Source of the DNA: Tricholomella constricta | Taxonomy: Eukaryota; Basidiomycota; Agaricomycetes; Agaricales; Lyophyllaceae | Assembly: GCA_013368375.1 (NCBI GenBank) | Contig: JAACJP010000024.1 | Span: forward strand, 496,001-560,000 | Length of the DNA stretch: 64,000 bases | Direction: 5' to 3' | Shown here: positions 50,290 through 59,438 of the stretch, piece after piece | Layout of the letters: each line of letters opens with the position of its first letter | Position numbering within the stretch: the first letter of the stretch is position 1 | Position numbers and translations under genes: made by a program | Notes under the pieces: model-generated | Databases searched by the model: none | Seen by the model: only the letters and a program-made list of their open reading frames with translations | Told to the model about the DNA's origin: nothing

Positions 50290-51179
50290 AGTGCTTGGTG
50301 CATTCTGGACCGCAATGATCATTTATCACATGTGTAAACTACTAACAAAAAGAACAGCGTAAAGCTGCTTGATGAGTTTCGAGATGCCATCGCGGTCACT
50401 CGGCAAATCTTGAATAATTGTCGCCCTGCGTGGAGCCACCCGGCGTCAAATTGCTGTTGCCCTGCAAGTCAAAAGAACGCGATGCCACTCGCATGTCTCG
50501 AGTATTCACCGTCGTCGCCCTGCAGGCCAGAGTGATCGCATTGAGTGCGAGAATTCGTCCTCAAAGTCTATCCTCCGAGGGGGCATCAGAATCAGGTATA
50601 GAGAAGACATAAGAAGGAAAATCGCACCTGGGACAGAAGCATGCGCCGACGATCTTCATCGACGCACCCATTGACAGGTCCCGCAGACACCGCAGCGCAA
50701 GGACTCCCGAAAAAACCACCAGGCAGCGCGCGACGTTGCGAGGAACATTGAGATATTGAGTTTGAGTGGCCCTCAGAGTCTAACCCTCAAGGTCCAGCAT
50801 TGGAGCATCAGAGGCAGGTATAGAGAAGGCGGGAAAGAAGATCGCACCTGGAACAGAAGCACGAACCGGCGATCTTCATCGACACACCCATCGCCAGGTC
50901 CCGCAGACGCCCCTGCAGTCGCGACACCCCCCAAAACAACCACCAGCCTGCGCGCGCTGTGGCGAATAATATTGAGGTCAATCGATAGATGGAGAATGCG
51001 TCGAAGCTGGCGGCCGGCAGCGTCAGTCCTTGGAGCAGAGGTTGGCAACTTGGCATGATACAAAAGAAGACACACCAAGTATCCCATACATGCAGGCCAA
51101 TCATATTGAAAAAAAAAAACTAGAAAAGTACCGGAGGGATGAGTTGTGAAGTCACCATTCACTGTTGACGTTGTGGCCA
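50290..51179. repeat. Right non-coding arm with a diverged direct repeat
   Basis: Two copies of an approximately 180-bp unit lie at about 50577-50760 and 50804-50985, offset by about 225 bp. Both contain GCATCAGA(A/G)(T/G)CAGGTATAGAGAA, ATCGCACCTGG(G/A)ACAGAAGCA, CGATCTTCATCGAC and CAGGTCCCGCAGAC. No coding role is apparent. Confidence 0.6.
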
Positions 51180-51341
51180 GAGGACTGTAGTTGAGAGGCT
51201 GAGCAAACTGCGGCGAAGGTCCCGATTATCGCGAAATCATCAGATGAACTGGTTCGGACCCTGGCATTGTTTGGCGCTCGGCGGAGCTTGAAATACGGGT
51301 TTGACCGTCGGTTAGCAAGCTGGTCTGTCCCTGTTGCCATA
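51180..51341 (-). repeat. Right 162-bp terminal inverted repeat
   Basis: Mirror of 44395-44556; ends GTCCCTGTTGCCATA, followed by the target duplication CTGTTG. Confidence 0.95.
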
Positions 51342-51655
51342 CTGTTGCATTGTGCCGACCACGGCGACGGAAGCAGTGACAATGCTGACATTGTGCTCCT
51401 CAAACCTGAGTCTTTTGCAATTCACGTGACCAAGGGTCTCATACTGATTGTAGAGGGGGACAATGTGCTGAAGGCAATCTGCAAGGGAAATTGTGATGGC
51501 ACGCAGGAGGATGCGGTTGTGAAGGTGGCACAACTGGTCAAGGCATCAAGGATTGCCAATCGCTCCCTACGCTTCAGCAAGTGGGGGGAGGAAGTGGTCT
51601 GCTCACATTCCATGGACAGATCTATGTCCTGAATGTTCCTGACCTTTCACTGCGT
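51342..51655 (+). pseudogene. CpG-depleted old copy of the chromodomain Gypsy element (right part)
   Basis: Continues the element interrupted at 44394: HGDGSSDNADIVLLKPESF, QEDAVVKVAQLVKASRIAN and RSLRFSKWGEE match the spacer between RNase H and integrase of the intact pol. Similarity stops near 51655. Confidence 0.85.
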
Positions 51656-51706
51656 TCAGGCCTGGTTTAGACAGGGCGTGATTAAGTGTGACTATGTCAC
51701 AATTCA

Positions 51707-51721
51707 CACCTAGCCACAGTC
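51707..51721 (+). repeat. 15-bp target duplication of LINE-B copy (left)
   Basis: CACCTAGCCACAGTC, identical to 56201-56215, directly before the poly(T). Confidence 0.95.
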
Positions 51722-52033
51722 TTTTTTTTTTTTTTTTTTTTTTTTTTTGAAATCCATATTTATACCCCGGCGCCCGGTCGCAGTCCGGCTGGTGTGTAGT
51801 TCATATATCTACAGTGACAGTGATGGTGTTGCATGTAACGTGTGCATCTCGATATGCAGGCCACTCGGAAGAGTCCCGCGTGGAGGCAGCATCTGCCAAA
51901 TAGCGAGGGTGTGCTCGCTGAGAGGTTCCAAGTTGCAGAAGGACCCCTCCGCCTTGGCGGGCTAGCTTAGCCCTCCCGAGGGAAGGTACCACAGGAATGA
52001 CCCCGAGGTCCCCTTCTGACGGTTAGGTACCAA

Positions 52034-54600
52034 TCAGTCGAGTAGCCCGGCGCCTTGTTGCTGGTCGGCAAATACCAGTCCAGCAGCAATTGCTTCGTCT
52101 CGCCTTAGCAAGCGGAATAATTCAGGTACCCAGATGAGATCTTCTGGGCGTACTGGTTGATCGTGCAGGCCTTCGTCAGGCTGCATGCGATGTGCTAATC
52201 TGCGGTGATGCACCTCACGGCCGTTGCGGTTACTGGGACATTGGTCCAGGATGTGGGCTCTGGTTTCGAGCCCTCCGTTGCGACAGGAGCAGTTCACCTC
52301 CTCAGAAAGGTTAAACCGCCTCCGGTACTCGCCAATAGGGGCGTGATTGAGGATGCTACAAGACATCCGAGCGGTGTGGGCATTTGACTTGCCCATTACT
52401 TTAAGCCATGGGCTACCATCAAGGTGTGATGGTGCTATTGGCTTGCCTTTCCTTTTTGTTCGAAGGAACGATCTGCCACTGTATTCAGGTTGCTGGAACA
52501 GACGAGTCCATTCCTTCAGCATCTGTTCAACAGTGCGTTTGCGCGCATAATCTAGTGATGTGCGTGAGCGAGGTCCTTGTGGCACTTTCAGCTGCATAGC
52601 AGCCTCATGCGACGAGAAGTGGATATCCCACCGCAAACGGCTTGGGATGTGGATGAATTGCACATGGCGGTCTGGATGGTCAGACAACCAAGTACGAAGT
52701 TTGGAGCAGATTGCAATCGAATGCATCTGGCCTGAATGTAGACTGGCATCCAAAGCCCACTTAATGGCCTTGGTTGAGTCCGAGAAGACCAGAATTCTGT
52801 CCGAGTCTGGTCGTTGAAGTGCTTTGCCTACAGCCATTGCGATGGCTGCGAGTTCAGCATCGTCTGAGGTAGCTTTGCTGGCCACCTGCCGGGATACACT
52901 GGGACCTACGTCCCCGTGGATGAGGGTGCAGGCAATAATTGCCTGGAGTCGATTGTCAGTGGGGACCGAGGCGTCCGCTGCAACCATGACGGTTCGCGGA
53001 TCCAGGCCTCCCTCAGTGCGAAGCGCATCCAAGTGGTTGCGTCGATCAGCTAGGGCCTCTTTATCCCGGGGGATGTCAAGGTCATAGGTGATTTGGGCTC
53101 CAAACAAGTCAGAAACCCGTTGCCCTGGTGTGGCCTCCTCGTGGAGGGGGTCATGGGCTCATTGACAACAGAGGCGTTAGCCTCCGCGTCCATCACAGAA
53201 GATTTAACTCGCTTCTGTAATGAGGGTGCCATACTTGATATGGCGCAGGGGTGGAATTCCTCCCCTCTGAACAGACCATGCCGTGTCATGAGAGAGAGTG
53301 TTGGATGTGTGTTCAGGAGTGTACGAGTCCGGGCGAAAGAGCGATCGACCAGTTTCTTGATGTGCAGATGGACAGGTGGTAAGCCTGCAAGGGTTTCCAC
53401 CCCTCCACCTGGAGATGTGCGAAATGCACCAAGTATCCAGAGCGCCGCCTTGCGTTGCATCTGGGCGAGTGACTTCATAACCATTTTGTTACGAGCGCCT
53501 TTATATGTCCATAACCTGCACCCGTACGTGGCCAAGGGCAGCACACAGGCGCGGTAAAGGAGACGTTTTTGAGAGGGGGTGATCCCCCGCGATGAGTTGC
53601 CAAGCATCACCATGGCTTTCACCGTGGTGAGTGACTTGGTAGCGTAGTATTTGACATGGTCTTTGAATGTAAGACCTCTGTCAAAATAGAACCCAAGGTA
53701 GCGCCAGACGCGCTTTGGCTTGAGTGGGGTGTCCTCTGTGTAGGGGGCATAGCCTAAGTCAATCGATGGGTTATCATCGGTTGCTTTGCGGGAGAAATGA
53801 AAGACTTCAGTTTTGTCGTGTTCAAGGAGTAAACCAATCGCATCCACCAGTTCATTGATGACTGCGTAGGCTTCCTTGAGTTTAATGAGATTTGTATCCC
53901 ATGTTTTAGATTGGACAATGAGGGAGCCATCGTCCACGTATGACATTAGAGTGCAGAGGTCCACCTCGATTCTCTTCTGGAAAATTCTCATCACTGGCAC
54001 AAGGTACAGTGCAGAGAGGATTGGAGACAGAGCGGACCCTTGGCCAACCCCGACATCAGCGCGCATCCTGGGCGAGGACTCTGTGTTCCACGCATAGGAA
54101 GTATAACGATCCACTAGGTAGGATCGAAAGAAGTTAACAACAGCCGGGGAGAAGCCTAGCCGCTCCAGCGTTGCGATGAGAACCTCATGGGTCAAGGAGG
54201 GAAAGAATTGTGCCAGGTCAAAGGCAACAACGCTTGTTTTCAATCCACGGGCCCAGCCCGTCTTGACGATGTGGGTAAGGTACACCCCAGCATCTTCAGT
54301 GGAATGCTGACGCACTCCTCCGAACTGGTTGGGATGGAAGATACCATGCTTTGCTGCTTCAAACTGCATACGGTTTGCGAGCATTTTCTCAAACAGCTTC
54401 CCGAGCGTGTTCAATAGCACAATAGGCCTGAATGCTTTGGGAGTGGAATATGAGGGCTTGTTCAGTTTTGGGAGAATGACCGAGCGAGACTCTTTAAAGT
54501 GAGATGGCCAGTAAAGGTCGCTTGTTCTTGGTGGCAATGGTTTCGATGCGTTCATCGAAAAATTGCCGTTTAGCCGCCTTTGTGGCGCGCCTAAGAGCCC
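52034..54600 (-). pseudogene. LINE-B ORF2 remnant: reverse transcriptase and RNase H
   Basis: 53050-54603 holds the reverse transcriptase: AFRPIVLLNTLGKLFEKML, TSVVAFDLAQFFPSL, VGQGSALSPILSALY and LMSYVDDGSLIV. After a frameshift near 53080, 52034-53107 holds RNase H: TVMVAADASVPTDNR (first Asp), DDAELAAIAMAVG (Glu), RILVFSDSTKAIKWA (Asp). A cysteine/histidine motif follows (CSCRNGGLETRAHILDQC) and then an in-frame deletion. The stop is at 52034. Confidence 0.85.
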
Positions 54601-56103
54601 CATAGTCTGCAGACCGGGACTGTCTGTACTGCCTCATCGCAGTGGCGCAGTCAGCATTCCACCAGGCTTTTGACCGGGTGTTCACTTTGACTGTTTTGGC
54701 ATTTGAGTTCCATGCGTCGTTGCAAGCTCTTGCAAGGCCTGCAATCAGGTCTTCTAGAGCGTCGCGTGTGTCAATATTGGAGATGTCCATTGACTTAATG
54801 TAGGTGAGCAGTGCTTGTAGAAACGATGATTCCTCTTTTGTGTTTGCTGGGAACCAAGAGCGCGCCGCGTCGATAACGACGGGCAGGTCCTCGGCTGTGG
54901 GGGTGGATTGTGTAGCAAGTACGATGCCTCCCATGCCTGTAAAGGCTTGGGCGACGCGCAGACGACGGCGGTTGGATGCCAGTCGATTGTTAAGAGGGGT
55001 GACAACTGTTTCAAGGTTGCCCGTGAACGTGGCCTCTGCATACACAATGATCTGCATACGAGAGGGACCGCGGGTCGTTGACTTCACCCGTTTAGAGGGT
55101 GGAGGTGAGGATGGGGAACCCGCAGAACGCTTTACGTTCTGTTGGTACAAAGTCGAGATCTCTGAGGCAGAGAGCTCGGGGAACACCTTAGCAAGAGCAA
55201 GGATGCCCTCCACTGAAGTGTTTGTTGTAGGTGCTGGCGTTTTGGCAGGTGCCCGACGCGCAGCAGCAGCGAACGTTCCCCCAGGGAGGGGGCGCGAATG
55301 GCGAGGGATAGGGGGTGGGGGACCTCCTGGAGTGGGGCGCGCGTAGCTGCGCTTAAGGACAGGCTTAGTGGCTGCAGGAGCCGCATCAGTCTGTTTGGAG
55401 TTCGGTGTAGCTGGGGGCTTCGCGCCATCGCGCTGCTTGCCCTTAGCTTCAGAAGAAGTCAACGGACCCGCTCCCCCGGATGGTGCAGGGAACGGGGGCG
55501 ACGGTAGTGGGTTCCCTGGGTAGGGAACGTGAAGAATACACGCATCGCGCACTGCACACAGTGTCTCGATGGTGCGGTCGTTGCCAGCATCTTTGGCAAG
55601 GAGATTGATCAGTCCTAGATCAGCAGCGCCCTCGAAGAGCTCTGTGATGCGATGGGCCAGTGCGACACACATTTGTGCGGTAAGGGGCGATGTAGAGCGC
55701 TCCCGGTAGTGGAGCCACTCCTTGATCGATAAGAGGGAATCGAAGACGGCCTTGGCATCGCTGTTGATGTCCCCATCACCTCCAGTGAGGCCTATGGGGG
55801 ACCCGTCGCCTGATTGTCCATAGAATGCAACAGGGTCATCTGTATGCATGGGTGTACTGTCCCTGCTCACCTGGGACGCGTTTTCATCGTCAGCATCGTC
55901 CGATCCATCCTTATCTCCCTTCCAACGCTTTGGGTCGGGTGTTGGGGCAGAGGGCGACGCTGGTCGCGATGATTTCATCGAGGGAGGCGCCGCGGGCGCC
56001 TGGGGGCGTTGGGGGGTGGTTTCGAGGTCATCCCCCCCCCAATCCATTGGATCCACTGGGATCTCCGAGGATCCCGGTGGTGTAGTAGTGAAAAAGGCGT
56101 CAG
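54494..56103 (-). pseudogene. LINE-B ORF1 fused in frame to ORF2 remnant
   Basis: The frame begins MSSSDAFFTTTPPG, as in the intact ORF1, runs to SWFPANTK, then passes in frame into EESSFLQALLTYIKSMDISN, which belongs to ORF2 after the endonuclease. Zinc knuckles and endonuclease are absent. It stops at TKNKRPLLAISL where the second deletion shifts the frame. The fusion is a deletion product, not a natural ORF. Confidence 0.85.
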
Positions 56104-56200
56104 AGCTGCTCATAGGTGCAGATCTGACTGAGATCGAGCGAGAAATAGAGGCTAGAGAGGCTAGAAGAGGTTGCGAGGTTGCGACTTGTGGCTGTGCACG

Positions 56201-56215
56201 CACCTAGCCACAGTC
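56201..56215 (+). repeat. 15-bp target duplication of LINE-B copy (right)
   Basis: CACCTAGCCACAGTC, second copy of 51707-51721. Confidence 0.95.
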
Positions 56216-57077
56216 ATCGTGTATCCAAGCCACAGCACCTTAGTGTATCCATCACTAGCCTTCTTCTTGGACCTATGCACAGGGTGCACCTGTCATCTAA
56301 CAGTTCTTTATTTAACTGGTTGCACCTTTGGCTGGCTTAAATAGATGGATCTGTTGACAGCAACCTAGCCTTGGCACTAAGAGTAGGTATGTATGACTTG
56401 CTTTATGTGACTGAGACATTCTACATCTACATCTAACTGGTTCTGATGGTTCAAATTATTGAGACACACCTATCCAAAGTTCTCTTCAACAAGCATTTTC
56501 ATGCCTGGCTCCATGTTTGGCCATTGCAAGCAGGATGGCTCCACTTGGCTGAGCTGTTTTAAGTGCAGCACTCCAAATATGCGCAGAATTTCAACAGTAG
56601 AGCCTTACAAATTATTTTGTACCCATTTCAAACTAGATAGAATATATACTCTCATGCTTTTCAAAGAGGGTGTTGATGTGATGGGGGCCAAAACAGCTTG
56701 TGTGATACTCGACTACTTTCATATTCTAAATGTTAAAGTTTGGTGTCAATTACTACTAGTTATAGCTGTCGTGATCTTCTTCAAATGACACAGGATGCTA
56801 AATAGCAAAGTTACAATGTCAAAAAAGAAGACAAAAAATATACATACTCTTTCCATTGTTGTTGTGATCCACATAGGTGGGTCCGTGGTCTTGACAACTC
56901 CACGAGATAGTTGACATTTGATCCAGTAAAAAGGAACAACAATTGGTGGACAATCTTGGTCAAGAGGATCAAGGAACTCCTGCAATGCCCACGTTTCAAC
57001 CTCAAGCTCGGGACTGGAATAAAGTAATTAATTAGAGCACTTGAAAGATGCTGGCACCAGAAAAACTAACACACAAA
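56216..57077. other. No gene recognised
   Basis: AT-rich; short open stretches on both strands lack recognisable motifs. Confidence 0.4.
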
Positions 57078-57617
57078 GGCCCCTTTCGGAAACGTGGTCA
57101 GGTCAGAGTTTGGCTAGGTTAGAGTCGAAACCTGGCCAAGGGTCCTAACCTGACGTGCAGAGATTGTCACGCTGTTAGTTATGTACTTTTAGATTGTAAT
57201 CTATCTTATCAATGGCTTAACATTTTGAGCGATCAACTTGTTCGTCGAAACTCTCAATGCATTTCATGACCTTTCCTCAGCATCCTGCCCTCCTACATTC
57301 TAGCAGCACCATTTCCAGAGCGAGTAGATGGCATTGATCCGGTTTGCGACGTGGCTAAGACTGAGGAAGGTGATGTTACGTTCATCTGTCAGTTTTTGTT
57401 TTCATTTTGATGGCCTCCAGGCAGTTTCAGTTCGTCGTGGCCTTTTCCGAGTAAAGATGGTGTGCGGCTTCAACGTGGAGAGTGCGTGAGGTGAGGCATC
57501 CAGTCCAATATAAATAGAGACTAAAATTTCATTAGATCTTCAGTGCGCTCTGTTCTATCGCGCACACCACAGTCACCAACTCCACATTACCACCAAAGTC
57601 TATCACATATCATCACG

Positions 57618-58909
57618 ATGCCCCGTCTCCGTGCGACCTGGACCGCTGACTGCGACGCGATTCTCATTGACACACTGTTCAAAGAGCGACAGAGCGGCAG
57701 ACAGACCGACAATGCCAGCTTCCACACCTCTGCTTGGACCACTGCCGAAACACTGCTTGCGGGAACCAAAGCTCATACTGGGGGTAGTCCGAAGACTGCT
57801 GATGGTTGTAAGAACCGATGGAACATGGTAAGCCAAGCTCGGCCCCAGATTTACGCGATCTCATGACAGTATGTCTCAATTTAGCTAAAAAAGGAGCACA
57901 AGGAAGTCAAGCAGATACGAGAGCTGTCAGGCTTTGGATGGGATGCGGAGAGGCATCTAGCTACTGCAGACGATAATGTATGGGACACATATTGTGCTGT
58001 ACGTTGCTCATCCTTTTGTTACTCAATTCTGACATTGTAATTTCTCCAGGCTCACCCAAAGCAGAAGAAGTGGCGCAAGACATCTTTTCCACTCTTCGAC
58101 GACATAGCAGACCTTATAGAAGGCACCTACGCAACTGGTAAAGGTGTCTTTCGCTCTGGCGAGCTGCCCAGTAATTCTTCCGATGACGAGGAGGATGACT
58201 TCACAGCCCTCGCGTCTCCCCTCTCTGTCAGCCTCTACTGCGATCACATCTTTCAATACTGCCTGGGATCTTCCCACACCTTCTGCTGTCGCTACGCCTC
58301 TCGCTGATGCTGCCGGCTCCAGTAAACGGTTGAGAAACGGCCATCGCAAGTCTGGCAGTTACGCGATTGAAGGCATGGCATCATCAATCAGTCGACTTGC
58401 TGATGCCTTTGCTGCAGATACTGTCATACCATCCCCAGCACGCAAAAAGGCAGCTATTCATGTAGTGGAAGATGATAGCGATCTTTCGGAGGATGAACAG
58501 CAGAAGGCGTACAAAATTCTCTACTGCGATCACATCTTCCAATACTGCCTCGGATCTTCCCACACCTTCTGCTGTCGCTACGCCTCTCGCTGATGCTGCC
58601 GGCTCCCGTAAACGGTTGAGAAACGGCCATCGCAAGTCTGGCAGTTACGCGATTGAAGGCATGGCATCATCAATCAGTCGACTTGCTGATGCCTTTGCTG
58701 CAGATACTGTCATACCATCCCCAGCACGCAAAAAGGCAGCTATTCATGTAGTGGAAGATGATAGCGATCTTTCGGAGGATGAACAGCAGAAGGCGTACAA
58801 AATTATTCGTCTTGACACAAGCTTTGCAGACACCATCCTCGCCATTCGCAAGCCAGCTGCTCGTACCCGCTTTATCAAGGAGGAGCTTTACGGCGAGACT
58901 GAACTTTGA
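57618..58909 (+). pseudogene. Myb/SANT-like protein with 286-bp internal duplication
   Basis: Exon 1 (57618-57827): MPRLRATWTADCDAILIDTL, SAWTTAETLLAG, TADGCKNRWNM. Intron 57828-57884. Exon 2 (57885-57998): LKKEHKEVKQIRELSGFGWD, VWDTYCA. Intron 57999-58049. Exon 3: AHPKQKKWRKTSFPLFDDIA and an acidic region. This trihelix-type Myb/SANT domain is the DNA-binding partner of Harbinger nucleases. A tandem duplication, 58233-58518 and 58519-58804, repeats coding for LPTPSAVATPLADAAGS through EDEQQKAYKI. The period of 286 is not a multiple of three, so the second copy is out of frame with the first. The end (RLDTSFADTILAIRK) is intact. Confidence 0.75.
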
Positions 58910-58960
58910 GTTTGATTATCTTTACATTCACTTTATCTCATCCTACATACTTTCCACTCG

Positions 58961-59351
58961 TTATAATATGTCTGCTCGTTCTGCTAGCCAGCTTTGGTAA
59001 TCATCCCACATAGCCCTTGCAATGCCATCCCTCATTACGCTTGCTCGAATTTTCTCTTCTTGTGAAATTTGAGATCCCAAATAATCAGGATTGATTGGTG
59101 CTGTGACATGCGCTACCCCATCCACCTCATAATCACCATCCCTATCTGCTTCATCATCAGGATCCACGATGCGAATAAGATTATGAAGTGCAGCTAGTGC
59201 AAGGGGGATCTTCGCTTGCGTCCGGAGGTCGTACTCGGGTGCTGCAACTATTAACTTGAATCGCCGCTTGCAGACACCAAAGATTCGTTCTATAACGTTC
59301 CGAAGAGAAGCATGTCTGAGGCGCTCATCGCTTCTTGATTCAGCACCACCA
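58961..59351 (-). pseudogene. Harbinger nuclease (DDE) C-terminal fragment
   Basis: Minus-strand reading: DERLRHASLRNVIERIFGVC carries the third catalytic acid in IERIFG; KRRFKLIVAAPEYDL and KIPLALAALHNLIRI follow as in this family, then an acidic linker and SVMRDGIARAMWDDYQSWLA. The N-terminal two thirds with the other catalytic residues are missing because LINE-B begins at 59352. The open frame artificially continues into LINE-B antisense sequence up to 59704. Confidence 0.8.
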
Positions 59352-59438
59352 CGTGCACAGCCACAAGTCGCAACCTCGCAACCTCTTCTAGCCTCTCTAG
59401 CCTCTATTTCTCGCTCGATCTCAGTCAGATCTGCACCT

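Larger units (their letters stand above)
44395..51341 (+). mobile_element. DNA transposon carrying DDE integrase, alpha-kinase and TET/JBP genes (6,947 bp)
   Basis: Inverted repeats of 162 bp, identical base for base by eye, run 44395-44556 and 51180-51341, starting TATGGCAACAGGGACAGACC. The 6-bp direct repeat CTGTTG flanks them (44389-44394, 51342-51347); deleting the element plus one repeat gives AATGCACTGTTGCATTG, exactly what alignment with the intact Gypsy element predicts for the empty site. Three plus-strand genes lie inside: an integrase-core transposase (about 44573-46743), an alpha-kinase (about 46833-48142) and a TET/JBP dioxygenase (48767-50289). A 6-bp duplication with TA-starting ends would suit an IS3-like eukaryotic (IS3EU) element; this class assignment is tentative. 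Confidence 0.9.
51722..56200 (-). mobile_element. LINE-B copy with full 5' end, internal deletions
   Basis: Minus-strand insertion ending in a poly(A) tail (the T run at 51722-51749) and flanked by a perfect 15-bp duplication. Its 5' end (CGTGCACAGCCACAAGTCGC on the minus strand) is the same as that of the copy starting at 59352, so both are 5' complete. Relative to that copy about 1.5 kb are missing between the middle of ORF1 and the end of the endonuclease (junction near 54837), about 360 bp before the reverse transcriptase (near 54505), and a smaller part of the C-terminus (near 52215). A frameshift lies near 53080. It cannot move on its own. Confidence 0.95.
57078..59351. mobile_element. 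PIF/Harbinger-type DNA transposon, interrupted by LINE-B
   Basis: A Myb/SANT-like gene on the plus strand (57618-58909) and the C-terminal part of a Harbinger nuclease on the minus strand (58961-59351) converge, the usual two-gene layout of this superfamily. The left end may be near 57078 (GGCCCCTTTCGGAAAC). The right part is cut at 59351 by the start of a LINE-B insertion; the rest may lie beyond the window. Confidence 0.7.

Noticed and set aside
59256..59438. N-terminal extension of LINE-B ORF1
   Set aside because: This part covers Harbinger DNA and LINE 5' untranslated sequence; the ATG at 59439 is shared with the other copy.
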